Source of the DNA: UKL13-2 sp031431435
Lineage (GTDB): Bacteria; Pseudomonadota; Gammaproteobacteria; Burkholderiales; Usitatibacteraceae
Direction of reading: 5' to 3'
Assembly: GCA_031431435.1 (NCBI GenBank)
Contig: JANPDI010000263.1
Location: forward strand, 1-64,000
Length of the DNA: 64,000 nucleotides
How positions within the stretch are numbered: the stretch's first letter is position 1; each line of letters starts with the position of its first letter. Below the pieces are notes generated by a model that had not been told where the DNA came from, did no database searches, and saw only the letters and a list, made by a program, of their open reading frames with translations. The translations under genes were made by a program, and so were the position numbers. Below are positions 45,041 to 54,062 of this stretch, piece by piece.

Positions 45041-46549
45041 TTAATTTTGGTTTGACTTGTCCATGCGGCGATATTGAATCGCCTCGGCAATATGTCCCGC
45101 CTCGACCGATTCGCTGCCCGCCAGGTCGGCGATGGTGCGTGCCACTTTCAACACGCGATGATACGCCCGCGCCGACAAACCCATTTTTTGAATCGCACTC
45201 TTGAGTAGCGTTTCCCCGGCTGGTGACGGCGCACAAAGACGGTCAATATCTTTGACGTCCAACTTTGCGTTTGGTTTTTGCTGGCGGGCAAGTTGACGTT
45301 GAAACGCCGTCTCCACGCGCGCACGAATGACGCTGCTCGATTCACCGGCTGACGCTTTCACCAGTTCAAGTTGCGGTACCGCCGGCACTTCGATCTGTAG
45401 ATCAATACGATCCAGCAATGGCCCCGAAATCTTGCCGCGATAACGCACGATCTGATCCGGCGTACAGCGACACTTGTTGGTGTAATGCCCCAGATAGCCG
45501 CATGGACACGGGTTCATCGCGCCGACCAACTGGAATTCGGCCGGAAAGTCCGCCTGTCTGGCGGCACGCGAAATGGTGATGCGTCCCGACTCGAGCGGTT
45601 CACGCAGTACTTCGAGCACGTTACGATCAAACTCCGGCAATTCATCAAGGAACAGCACGCCGTGATGGGCGAGTGAAATTTCGCCCGGCCGCGGATTGGA
45701 ACCGCCACCGACCAGCGCCACGCCCGACGCGGTATGGTGCGGATTGCGAAACGGGCGCTGCTTCCAACGTTCTAATTTGAAACCGCCGGTCAGCGATTGC
45801 ACCGCCGCGGCTTCAAGCGCTTGATCGTCCGTCATCGCCGGCAGGATTCCCGGGAATCGTTGCGCCAGCATGGTCTTGCCGGTGCCGGGTGGTCCCATCA
45901 TCAATATGCTGTGGCCGCCTGCCGCGGCAACTTCGAGCGCACGTTTGGCCGCACCCTGCCCCTTGACGTCGGCAAAATCGGCATACATTGCCGCGGGTGT
46001 TCCGGTGCCAGCCGCCGGTACGTAAGGTGTAATTGGTTCGCGCCCGGCAAGATGGGCGCACACCTGCAGCAAACTATCCGCCGCCAGCACGGTTGCGTCG
46101 GCCACCAGAGCGGCTTCAACCGCCGAGGCTTTTGGCAAAATAAATGCGCGGCCGTCACGATGTGCTTTGAGCGTCATCGCCAACGCACCCCGGATCGGAC
46201 GCAGCTCACCGGTCAGGGCAAGTTCGCCGGCGAATTCATACAGATGTAATTTATCGCCCGGCAACTGGCCGGTGGCCACCAGAATGCCGATGGCAATCGG
46301 CAAATCAAACCGTCCGCTGTCTTTGGGCAGCTCGGCCGGCGCAAGATTGACCGTGATGCGGCGCGCGGGAAATTCAAAGCGGGCATTCAGTAATGCGGCC
46401 CGCACACGGTCTTTGCTTTCTTTTACTTCAAGTTCGGGCAGGCCGACAATGGTAAACGCCGGCAAGCCGTTGGCAAGATGCACTTCCACTGTAACCGGTG
46501 GCGCCTCCATGCCGGTCAGCGCACGACTGGTCAAGACCGCAAGCGACAT
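45041..46549 (-). CDS. comM: YifB/ComM family Mg-chelatase-like AAA ATPase
   Basis: 502 residues. An N-terminal ChlI-like domain (PPVTVEVHLANGLPAFTIVG) is followed by the AAA domain with Walker A MGPPGTGKTMLAQRFPG, Walker B VLFLDELPEF and the zinc-finger-like NPCPCGYLGH segment, and the C-terminal Mg_chelatase_C domain (LSARAYHRVLKVARTIADL). ComM is a helicase that aids branch migration in natural transformation. Its ATG overlaps the ubiK stop (TAATG). Confidence 0.93.
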   Translation of the reverse strand: MSLAVLTSRALTGMEAPPVTVEVHLANGLPAFTIVGLPELEVKESKDRVRAALLNARFEFPARRITVNLAPAELPKDSGRFDLPIAIGILVATGQLPGDKLHLYEFAGELALTGELRPIRGALAMTLKAHRDGRAFILPKASAVEAALVADATVLAADSLLQVCAHLAGREPITPYVPAAGTGTPAAMYADFADVKGQGAAKRALEVAAAGGHSILMMGPPGTGKTMLAQRFPGILPAMTDDQALEAAAVQSLTGGFKLERWKQRPFRNPHHTASGVALVGGGSNPRPGEISLAHHGVLFLDELPEFDRNVLEVLREPLESGRITISRAARQADFPAEFQLVGAMNPCPCGYLGHYTNKCRCTPDQIVRYRGKISGPLLDRIDLQIEVPAVPQLELVKASAGESSSVIRARVETAFQRQLARQQKPNAKLDVKDIDRLCAPSPAGETLLKSAIQKMGLSARAYHRVLKVARTIADLAGSESVEAGHIAEAIQYRRMDKSNQN

Positions 46550-46812
46550 TAGCCGGTTTGCCCGCGCGGTTGACTGTTTTCGAGCTGGTTGATTTTGGCT
46601 TCCAGCGCCGCCAGCTTGGCCCGTGTTTTCTCCAGCAGCGCACGCTGTGCATCAAATTCTTCACGTGTCACCAGCCCCTGTTTGGCCAACTGTGAAATGA
46701 AGTGCTGTCGTGCATTTTTTTCGAGGCCGGCGGCGGGGGACGCGGCAATCGCTTCACCCACGCGTTGTGCCAATGCGGTCAGCTTATCGAGATTTGGATT
46801 GGGTGTGGACAT
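46549..46812 (-). CDS. ubiK: Ubiquinone biosynthesis accessory factor UbiK (BMFP)
   Basis: 87 residues. The family core RQHFISQLAKQGLVTREEFDAQ is followed by a C-terminal coiled coil (LEKTRAKLAALEAKINQLE). UbiK assists assembly of the aerobic ubiquinone-biosynthesis complex and trimerises. It is coupled to comM downstream and divergent from the nitrogen operon. Confidence 0.9.
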   Translation of the reverse strand: MSTPNPNLDKLTALAQRVGEAIAASPAAGLEKNARQHFISQLAKQGLVTREEFDAQRALLEKTRAKLAALEAKINQLENSQPRGQTG

Positions 46813-46911
46813 GGCCTATTTTAGCTTGCCCGACGCGCTGCCATCGTGAAGTACCGCCACCGCCGGGTGATACCAATAGACAATAACCACAAATCGCACG
46901 TCGCTATCACC

Positions 46912-46958
46912 GCACGCAATTGGTGCATCGGCCGGTTTGACGGGCTTGCAAATGGTGC
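46912..46958 (+). promoter_or_regulatory. Two putative NtrC-binding sites
   Basis: GCAC-N7-GTGC at 46912-46926 fits the NtrC dyad exactly, and GCTT-N7-GTGC at 46944-46958 fits one half. The two sites are 32 bp (about three helical turns) apart and end about 70-100 bp upstream of a sigma54 promoter, the usual enhancer placement. Confidence 0.55.
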
Positions 46959-47029
46959 ATCGCGCGTTGCGAATCGGCCATTTAGGCCGGTTTTTGTGAC
47001 ATTTTGATGGATTTGGACGTCGGCAAGCG

Positions 47030-47045
47030 TGGCACGCAACGTGCT
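47030..47045 (+). promoter_or_regulatory. Putative sigma54 promoter of torF-glnK-amtB
   Basis: TGGCACG at 47030-47036, four bases, then GTGCT at 47041-47045 matches the -24/-12 consensus TGGCACG-N4-TTGCW with one mismatch. It lies 40 bp before the torF ATG, which has GAAAGGGAA upstream. Confidence 0.75.
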
Positions 47046-47085
47046 ATTCCTGTTCAGGAAGTTTTTTTTACGAAAGGGAAAACCA

Positions 47086-47862
47086 ATGAAAAAGCCATCA
47101 ACACCACTCGCCATTGCCGCCGCAGTTGCCTCAACCCTCATGATGTCCGTGGCACAAGCCCAAACGGCGCCAGCCGCACCACCGGCACCGGAACATACAC
47201 TCGCCACCAAAGTTTCTGTTTATAGCGAATATGAATATCGCGGCATCACCCAGACGTCTGAAAAGCCCGCATTGCAATTTAATTTGGACTATTCCCACGC
47301 TTCTGGTTTCTACGCCGGCGCATTTCTGACCAACATCAAATGGTTGAAGGATGGTGCCAAGGCAGGCGGGTTTAACACCAACGCAAGTCTGGAACTTGAT
47401 CTGTTTGCCGGCTATAAGTTCGAGGTCGTCAAAGACATTACGATGGACATTGGTTATCTGCGTTATGAATATCCCTCGAGCAATGCATTCACGCCTTCGC
47501 CCAATACCGACGAGATCTATGTTGGTCTTGCCGGTGGTCCGTTCAGCGCCAAGTATTCGTATTCAACCAGCACACTATTTGGTGTGGCGAACAGTAAAGG
47601 CTCGACTTTTGTTGAGCTGAACTGGGCGCAGGAAGTGATGCCGAAACTGACGCTCAATGCACAGATCGCGCGGCAGACAATCAAGAAGAATGATCCGCTC
47701 ACCTATACCGTCTACAAGGCCGGCGCGACATACGATTTGGGCGATGGTTGGGCAACCGGCGCGTATTACAAAACGACCAATGCCATTGAAGCCAATTACA
47801 CCGTACTTGGCAAGGACTGGAGCAAAGGCCGACTGGTTGCGTTTGTCTCAAAGAGCTTCTAA
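47086..47862 (+). CDS. TorF family putative outer-membrane porin
   Basis: 258 residues from ATG 47086. A signal peptide (about 1-26, SVAQAQ) is followed by a beta-barrel pattern of alternating residues. The family opening VSVYSEYEYRGITQTSEKPALQ and the final aromatic residue (VSKSF) are typical of this family (TIGR02001). It lies directly before glnK-amtB under a sigma54-type promoter, so it probably admits nitrogen compounds through the outer membrane under nitrogen limitation. This role is inferred from context. Confidence 0.85.
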   Translation: MKKPSTPLAIAAAVASTLMMSVAQAQTAPAAPPAPEHTLATKVSVYSEYEYRGITQTSEKPALQFNLDYSHASGFYAGAFLTNIKWLKDGAKAGGFNTNASLELDLFAGYKFEVVKDITMDIGYLRYEYPSSNAFTPSPNTDEIYVGLAGGPFSAKYSYSTSTLFGVANSKGSTFVELNWAQEVMPKLTLNAQIARQTIKKNDPLTYTVYKAGATYDLGDGWATGAYYKTTNAIEANYTVLGKDWSKGRLVAFVSKSF

Positions 47863-47932
47863 TAAAAACAAGACAGTTGCAGGCTGATCGGTCTGATCGG
47901 CCTGCCCCATTCACACTCACGGGAGTCTCAAC

Positions 47933-48271
47933 ATGAAACTGGTCACCGCCGTCATCAAGCCGTTCAAGCTCGATGAAGTCCGCGAAGCCCTATCTGCCAT
48001 TGGCGTACAGGGCATCACGGTTACCGAAGTCAAAGGATTTGGCCGTCAAAAAGGTCATACCGAACTGTATCGCGGCGCAGAATACGTCGTCGATTTTTTG
48101 CCAAAGGTCAAGATTGAAGCCGCCATCAAAGACGACATGCTCGATCAGGTGATGGAAGCGATCGAAAAATCCGCCAACACCGGCAAGATTGGCGACGGCA
48201 AAATTTTTGTCTTCGATCTTCAACAGGTTGTTCGTATTCGTACCGGTGAAACCGGCGCGGACGCGTTGTAA
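47933..48271 (+). CDS. glnK: Nitrogen regulatory protein P-II (GlnK)
   Basis: 112 residues. It is a trimeric sensor of 2-oxoglutarate, ATP/ADP and glutamine status. The T-loop uridylylation tyrosine is Tyr51 in YRGAEYVVDFLPK, and both P-II signatures (TEVKGFGRQKGH and TGKIGDGKIFVF) are intact. It is assigned GlnK rather than GlnB because amtB follows 14 bp downstream. Confidence 0.95.
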   Translation: MKLVTAVIKPFKLDEVREALSAIGVQGITVTEVKGFGRQKGHTELYRGAEYVVDFLPKVKIEAAIKDDMLDQVMEAIEKSANTGKIGDGKIFVFDLQQVVRIRTGETGADAL

Positions 48272-48285
48272 AGGGAGCCCGACAA

Positions 48286-49824
48286 ATGAAACTGAAAACG
48301 CTACTCGCCTGTCTGACTCTTTCTACCGGCGTCATCTTTTCGCATGCGGCGTTAGCCCAGGATAAGAAGACTGACGCTGCACCCGCGGCCGCACCTGCCG
48401 CCGCAACCGCTGCGACACCCACAGCCGCACCGGCCGTGCCACCTGTGGCCGCTGCTGCAGCCGCACCTGCTGCAGCACCTGCCGCTGCACCGGCACCCGT
48501 GCCAAACAAAGGTGACGTGTCATGGATGTTGGTTTCAACCGCATTGGTGCTGTTGATGAGTGTGCCGGCCCTCGCGCTGTTTTATGGCGGTCTGGTACGG
48601 TCAAAAAACATGCTGTCGGTGTTGATGCAGGTATTTGTGACCTTTTCGCTGGTGACCGTGTTGTGGGTCATCTACGGCTATAGCCTGGCGTTCACCGAGG
48701 GCAACGCCTTTATAGGCGGTTTCGACCGGCTATTTTTCAAGGGTATTGCGGATGTGGCCAAGGGCGAATTTGCCATGGCCGCCACCTTCAGCAAAGGCGT
48801 GGTCATCCATGAAATGTTGTTTGCCGCTTTCCAGGCAACCTTTGCTGCAATTACCTGCTGCCTGATTTTGGGTTCGGTTGCAGAGCGGATGAAATTTTCC
48901 GCCGTGCTGCTGTTTATTGCGCTCTGGTTCACCGTCAGCTACCTGCCGATCGCACACATGGTCTGGTTTTGGATGGGTCCGGATGCCTACACCGATCCGA
49001 AGCTGGTTGATGGCTTGAATGCCAAAGCCGGTTACCTATGGCAGCTCGGCGCACTTGATTTTGCCGGCGGCACGGTTGTGCATATCAATGCCGGTGTTGC
49101 GGGTCTGGTTGCCGCCTATATGCTCGGCAAACGACTCGGCTACGGCAAAGAAGCGCTCACACCGCACAACCTGACCATGACCATGATCGGCGCGTCGATG
49201 TTGTGGTTTGGCTGGTTTGGCTTTAATGCCGGTTCGGCGCTTGAAGCGGGCAACTCGGCCGTGCTGGCGTTCATGAACACCTTCCTGGCAACGGCTTGCG
49301 CAGTATTGGCCTGGACATTTGCTGAGTGGCTGCTCAAGGGCAAACCTTCCATGCTTGGTGCCGCATCAGGTGCGGTCGCGGGTCTGGTTGCCATCACACC
49401 GGCGGCAGGCAACGTTGGTATTCCGGGCGCATTTGCCATCGGTACCATTGCCGGGTTCGTCTGTCTATGGGGTGTCACCGGCTTGAAGCGTATGCTCAAA
49501 GCAGATGACTCACTGGACGTGTTTGGCGTTCACGCCGTCGGCGGCATTCTCGGTGCACTCTTGACCGGCGTGTTTGTTTCGCCGGATCTGGGCGGCCCCG
49601 GTTTTGTCACTGACTGGGTGAAGGCAACAACCGGCTTTACGTCGATTGGCGAGCAGCTCGTCATTCAAGCCAAGGCGGTCGGTGTGGCGGTGGTGTGGTC
49701 TGCGGTTGCCACGGCCGTGTGCCTGTTTATCGTGAAAATGATTGTTGGACTGCGTGTGTCTGAAGATGACGAGCGCGAAGGTCTGGATATCACTTCACAC
49801 GGTGAGACCGCGTATAACAAGTAA
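48286..49824 (+). CDS. amtB: Ammonium transporter
   Basis: 512 residues. A signal peptide (about 1-22, ALAQ) is followed by an unusually long Ala/Pro-rich stretch (residues ~27-75), then eleven transmembrane segments. The conserved Amt features are LALFYGGLVRSKN, FDFAGGTVVHINAG-type (LDFAGGTVVHINAG) and GWFGFNAGSA, and the twin pore histidines are expected in VHINAG and VFGVHAVGG. GlnK can plug this channel when nitrogen is plentiful. It is the last gene of the operon. Confidence 0.95.
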   Translation: MKLKTLLACLTLSTGVIFSHAALAQDKKTDAAPAAAPAAATAATPTAAPAVPPVAAAAAAPAAAPAAAPAPVPNKGDVSWMLVSTALVLLMSVPALALFYGGLVRSKNMLSVLMQVFVTFSLVTVLWVIYGYSLAFTEGNAFIGGFDRLFFKGIADVAKGEFAMAATFSKGVVIHEMLFAAFQATFAAITCCLILGSVAERMKFSAVLLFIALWFTVSYLPIAHMVWFWMGPDAYTDPKLVDGLNAKAGYLWQLGALDFAGGTVVHINAGVAGLVAAYMLGKRLGYGKEALTPHNLTMTMIGASMLWFGWFGFNAGSALEAGNSAVLAFMNTFLATACAVLAWTFAEWLLKGKPSMLGAASGAVAGLVAITPAAGNVGIPGAFAIGTIAGFVCLWGVTGLKRMLKADDSLDVFGVHAVGGILGALLTGVFVSPDLGGPGFVTDWVKATTGFTSIGEQLVIQAKAVGVAVVWSAVATAVCLFIVKMIVGLRVSEDDEREGLDITSHGETAYNK

Positions 49825-49860
49825 CTGAACACCCGGCGACATTGTCGTCGGGCACCAAGA

Positions 49861-49893
49861 AAAGGGCATCCGAAAGGATGCCCTTTTTGTTTT
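49861..49893 (+). terminator. Intrinsic terminator after amtB
   Basis: The stem AAAGGGCATCC, loop GAAA, GGATGCCCTTT is followed by TTGTTTT. Confidence 0.9.
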
Positions 49894-50049
49894 GGGGGTT
49901 TACAAACTCGGCAGCAAACGCGGCGGACGCCGCCCGCGATTTGATCGCGCCGGGCAGTGCTGCCATGGGTTACTGTCTGCCGCCAACGGTTGTACCGGCT
50001 TGCGCCGGACGCGAACAGGGTAAAATGACCCCTACTTAGACGGAACAAT

Positions 50050-50901
50050 ATGAACCAACGCGACCCCAACCTTTTGCCTGATCAAGCCACATCCAACGCC
50101 TCGTCCGACATCGCCGACGTGCAGGGTCGTGTTGACGAACGCCATATTGCCATCGACCGGGTGGGTATTCGTGGCATCCGGCATCCATTGATTGTGAAAT
50201 CCGCCGATGGCAGCGAGCAGCACACAATCGGCACCTTTTCGATGACCGTCAAGTTGCGTGAAGATGTCAAAGGCACACACATGTCGCGCTTCATCGAATT
50301 GCTCGAGGCCGAGCGCGCCAGCAAGATCGCGTTCGACACGGTTGAAATCGCGGCATTGCTGAAACGCATGACCACCAAGTTGGCGGTTGTTGATGGTCAT
50401 ATCGAGGTGACATTTCCGTACTTCATCGAAAAGACCGCGCCGGTTTCACTGGTTAAATCACTGCTCGATTACGAAGTCACCCTATCGGGCGAAATTCGCG
50501 ACGGTGTCACCCGCGTCACCACCAAGGTGCTGGCACCAGTCACGAGCCTGTGCCCCTGCTCAAAGGAAATTTCGGCATACGGTGCGCACAACCAGCGTTC
50601 CCATATCACAATCACGGCCGAGACCGCCGGTGACAGAATGTCCGCGGATGAAATTATCCGTCTCGCCGAAGACGAGGCATCGAGTGAGCTTTACGGCATT
50701 CTCAAACGCGTCGACGAAAAGTTTGTCACCGAACGTGCCTATGACAATCCCAAGTTCGTCGAAGATCTGGTGCGTGACATTGCCGCCGCCTTGAATCGTG
50801 AAACCCGCATCACCGCGTATACGGTTGAGGCGGAGAATTTTGAGTCGATCCACAACCACACCGCGTATGCGCGCATCGAACGGCGCAAGTCACCGGATTA
50901 A
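50050..50901 (+). CDS. folE2: GTP cyclohydrolase FolE2 (type IB)
   Basis: 283 residues. It converts GTP to dihydroneopterin triphosphate for folate and modified-base synthesis with relaxed metal need. Family landmarks are the VGIRGIRHPL start, THMSRFIELLE, the metal cysteine region SLCPCSKEISAYGAHNQRS, and the final IHNHTAYARIE. Zn-dependent folE is not in the window. No clear Zur box is seen upstream. It is convergent with purC. Confidence 0.94.
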   Translation: MNQRDPNLLPDQATSNASSDIADVQGRVDERHIAIDRVGIRGIRHPLIVKSADGSEQHTIGTFSMTVKLREDVKGTHMSRFIELLEAERASKIAFDTVEIAALLKRMTTKLAVVDGHIEVTFPYFIEKTAPVSLVKSLLDYEVTLSGEIRDGVTRVTTKVLAPVTSLCPCSKEISAYGAHNQRSHITITAETAGDRMSADEIIRLAEDEASSELYGILKRVDEKFVTERAYDNPKFVEDLVRDIAAALNRETRITAYTVEAENFESIHNHTAYARIERRKSPD

Positions 50902-50913
50902 AACGCATTGACT

Positions 50914-50953
50914 GGCGGGCGATTTCAGCCAAAAGGTGCTGAAAAACGCCGCC
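50914..50953. repeat. Copy of dispersed ~40-bp imperfect palindrome (copy D)
   Basis: GGCGGGCGATTTCAGC, CAAAAGGT, GCTGAAAAACGCCGCC lies between the convergent folE2 and purC stops. It has the same consensus as copies A-C and probably serves as a two-way terminator. Confidence 0.75.
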
Positions 50954-50964
50954 AATGGTTGTGT

Positions 50965-51834
50965 TTACCTGGTCAGCCGCGTCAGCGCTTCGCGATATTT
51001 GTCACTTGTGCGTTGTGCAATCTCAGCCGGTACGTTTGGTGCCGGCGGCTTGCGATTGAAGTGAATCGAATCAAGCCAGTTGCGGATGTATTGTTTGTCA
51101 AAACTTTCCGGCGACACACCCACTTTGTAGGAATCCAGCGGCCAGAACCGCGATGAATCCGGCGTCAGCACCTCATCAATGACATGCAGTTTGCCGTTGG
51201 CATCGAGCCCGAACTCAAACTTGGTATCAGCGATGATGATGCCTCGGGTCAGCGCGTATTCAGCGGCTTCAGTGTACAAACGAATCGCCACATCCCGCAC
51301 TTCGGCCGCACGCGCCGCACCAATAATCTTTTCGCAGGTCGCGAAATCGATGTTCTCGTCATGCTCACCGGCCTCAGCTTTGGTCGCAGGCGTGAAAATC
51401 GGTTCAGGCAATTTCGACGCACGCTGCAATCCCGGCGGTAGTTTCACCCCGCACACCGATTGAGACTGCTGGTACTCGCTCCAGCCCGAGCCTTCGAGAT
51501 AACCACGCACCACGGCTTCAATCGGCAGCACCTGGTACTTGTTAACCACAATCGCACGGCCCCGCACTTGGTCGCGCTCATCGGCGGCCACCACACTTTC
51601 GGGATCGATACCGGTCAGCTGATTGGGTACGATGTGTTTGAGCTTTGCAAACCAAAAATTGGCCAGGCCGACAAGGATTTCGCCTTTGTGCGGGATTGGT
51701 GTCGGCAGGATCACATCATAGGCGGACAGCCGATCACTGGTCACCAGCAGCAACTTGTCGTCACCAACAGCGTAGATATCGCGCACTTTGCCGCGCGCGA
51801 CAAGGGGAAGCGACTTAATGTCGGATTGGTACAT
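50965..51834 (-). CDS. purC: SAICAR synthetase (phosphoribosylaminoimidazole-succinocarboxamide synthase)
   Basis: 289 residues. It ligates aspartate to CAIR in purine synthesis. Landmarks are the N-terminal GKVRDIYAVGDDKLLLVTSD, VVRGYLEGSGWSEY, IIIADTKFEFGLD and IDEVLTPDSSRFWP. It is of the longer (~290-residue) type. It follows the DUF3667-like gene by 3 bp and lies at the end of the glycolytic gene string, a common betaproteobacterial order. Confidence 0.95.
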   Translation of the reverse strand: MYQSDIKSLPLVARGKVRDIYAVGDDKLLLVTSDRLSAYDVILPTPIPHKGEILVGLANFWFAKLKHIVPNQLTGIDPESVVAADERDQVRGRAIVVNKYQVLPIEAVVRGYLEGSGWSEYQQSQSVCGVKLPPGLQRASKLPEPIFTPATKAEAGEHDENIDFATCEKIIGAARAAEVRDVAIRLYTEAAEYALTRGIIIADTKFEFGLDANGKLHVIDEVLTPDSSRFWPLDSYKVGVSPESFDKQYIRNWLDSIHFNRKPPAPNVPAEIAQRTSDKYREALTRLTR

Positions 51835-51837
51835 GGC

Positions 51838-52802
51838 TCACACGATCGCAGAAATTAGAAGGACACCACCGGTCATCAGCACCAGCAGCATGGGATAAAC
51901 GATTCCAAGCAGGGAAAATCGTAATACGGTTACCCACCATCGACCACCAAAGTAGCGTTGCAGGGCGACGCCATAATAGACCAATGACAAAAACCACACC
52001 CATTCACCGAGCCACTTGGGTAGCAGGGCGATGGCAAGCAATGAAAAAAAAGCAAACGCATGGCGTAAACCATGTGTTCGCCGAAATAGAACTTGCGACG
52101 CCGGTAAACAAGTGCGGTCAACCAGGCAAACACCGGCAACATAAAAAACATCGCATACGGCAGATTCAAAATCACGCCGCGCTTGAGTGTTTCAACAATG
52201 TCGGCGTTGGTTTTGCCTTGCCACTTGCTTTCGAGATGCCGTTGGAAGCGTTGGCAATATTGATCATCCTTGCCGCATCCCAGATCGGTAATCACCCGTG
52301 CCTTCAATGTCTGGTCAGATAGACCGGCTTTTGCCTTGGTGCCGGTGTTGGCAGCCACACCGTCGGGCGCCGGTGAAACGTTGGGCCGCTGGGTGGCTGA
52401 CAGTTGATTCCCGGGGTTTGCTGGTTTCTCGATGACCGTGACGAGATTGCCAAAACTGGCGACTTTCACCACCAGAAAAAACAAAAAGCTTGCGGTAATG
52501 TAAAGCCTTAGTGGCGCGACGTATCGAACTTTCCGGCCGGCGCGATACGCCTTGGATAGTTCGCCGGGCTTGAAAAACAATAGCAAAAGCGTTTTCCAAA
52601 GCTTGCCCTCAAGTGCCACATAGTGCGTGATGAACTCGTGAACAAACTCCCACGCAGACGGCGCGTGCTCGTGGGTATCCTGACCGCAGGACGCGCAAAA
52701 AGATGGCTTGGTGAGGCCAAATTCGAACCCGCAATTGCGGCAGGCAAACGAACCAACCGACTCGGTGGATAAAGTCGCGTCCACTAGTTTGCTAATTGAC
52801 AA
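51838..52802 (-). pseudogene. DUF3667-like zinc-ribbon membrane protein, frameshifted
   Basis: The N-terminal frame (TTG 52802) encodes a zinc ribbon (FACRNCGFEF then CASCGQDT), then EFITHYVALEGKLWKTL and FKPGELSKAYRAGRKVRYV, typical of DUF3667, with two transmembrane segments and YFGEHMVYAMR. At a run of eight T (minus strand; 52051-52044) the frame is lost. The expected hydrophobic C-terminus (LLAIALLPKWLGEWVWF, then YPMLLVLMTGG) continues in the -1 frame to 51838. One missing T, a sequencing error, or programmed slippage could explain this. The total length of 965 bp fits a single-base loss. Confidence 0.7.
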
Positions 52803-53856
52803 CCTGCTTCAACTCGCCTTTTGCGTACCGATCCGCCATCTTCGAGAGGGTAATGGGTTTGATCTTCGACGCCTGGCCGGCGCAATTAAACTGCTGATAA
52901 CGCAATTTACAAATATCTTTGGCGGCTGCGCGCGCCGGTTTCAAATAATCGCGCGGATCAAAGTGTGATTTATTTTCGTTCAGAAACTTGCGCACCGCTG
53001 CCGTCATCGCCAGACGAATATCGGTATCGATGTTGATCTTGCGCACGCCGTGTTTGATGCCTTCTTGAATTTCTTCCACCGGCACCCCGTAGGTTTCTTT
53101 CATCTCGCCACCGTTGGCGCGAATGATGTCGAGCAACTCCTGCGGCACGCTGGATGAACCGTGCATCACCAAATGTGTATTCGGAATACGCACATGGATG
53201 GCCTTGATGCGATCGATGGCGAGAATGTCGCCGGTTGGTTTCCGCGTGAATTTATACGCCCCGTGTGAGGTGCCAATGGCAATCGCCAACGCGTCAACTC
53301 CGGTATTCTTAACGAAATCGGCCGCCTCATCCGGATCCGTCAACAATTGATCACGCGTCATGGTCGAGTCAGTGCCGTGACCGTCTTCCTTGTCGCCCTT
53401 CATGGTTTCAAGCGAGCCCAAACAACCCAGCTCACCTTCGACTGACACACCAATCATGTGTGCCATATCGACCACCCGGCGGGTGACATCGACGTTGTAT
53501 TCATAGGTGGCAATTGTTTTGCCGTCAGCCTGCAACGAACCATCCATCATCACGCTCGAAAATCCAAGTCGCATTGCCTGCTGGCAAACGCTCGGACTTT
53601 GACCATGGTCCTGATGCATTGCCACCGGAATGTTCGGGTAGGTGTCGACCGCTGCTTCGATCAAATATTTCAGGAACGTCTCGCCGGCATATTTCCGCGC
53701 GCCGGCACTGGCCTGCATGATGACGGGCGAATCCAATTCCGACGCCGCCTCCATGATCGCCTGCACCTGCTCCAAATTGTTAACGTTAAACGCCGGCAAA
53801 CCGTAATTGTTGTCTGCGGCGTGGTCGAGCAATTGGCGCATGGAAACGAGGGCCAT
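52792..53856 (-). CDS. fba: Fructose-bisphosphate aldolase, class II
   Basis: 354 residues, in the size range of the Calvin-cycle subtype. It is a zinc enzyme that interconverts FBP with DHAP and GAP. Landmarks are YGLPAFNVNNLEQVQAIMEA, metal ligand region MHQDHGQSP, SVEGELGCLG, AIGTSHGAYKF and LVMHGSSSVPQE. It overlaps the start of the DUF3667-like gene by about 11 bp. Confidence 0.94.
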   Translation of the reverse strand: MALVSMRQLLDHAADNNYGLPAFNVNNLEQVQAIMEAASELDSPVIMQASAGARKYAGETFLKYLIEAAVDTYPNIPVAMHQDHGQSPSVCQQAMRLGFSSVMMDGSLQADGKTIATYEYNVDVTRRVVDMAHMIGVSVEGELGCLGSLETMKGDKEDGHGTDSTMTRDQLLTDPDEAADFVKNTGVDALAIAIGTSHGAYKFTRKPTGDILAIDRIKAIHVRIPNTHLVMHGSSSVPQELLDIIRANGGEMKETYGVPVEEIQEGIKHGVRKINIDTDIRLAMTAAVRKFLNENKSHFDPRDYLKPARAAAKDICKLRYQQFNCAGQASKIKPITLSKMADRYAKGELKQVVN

Positions 53857-54062
53857 GAATTTCTCCGGGGGAAATGGTTTGGGAAGTCGCTATTTTACGT
53901 GGCAAGTGCGCCATGCGGGCGGGCGCTTCGTGTCGGATTACGATGACAAAGGTATCTTAGAACGATACCCTGTCACGCAGGTCTTGCCAAGCGCATTCTG
54001 GCGAGGACAATGGATCAAACAAGTTGTATCGCCGCATCCACCCATTGTCAGGGAGCACCGAC

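Noticed and set aside
49894..50049. Zur box upstream of folE2
   Set aside because: No palindrome of the Zur type (for example GTTATA-N-TATAAC) is visible in the 156 bp after the amtB terminator.
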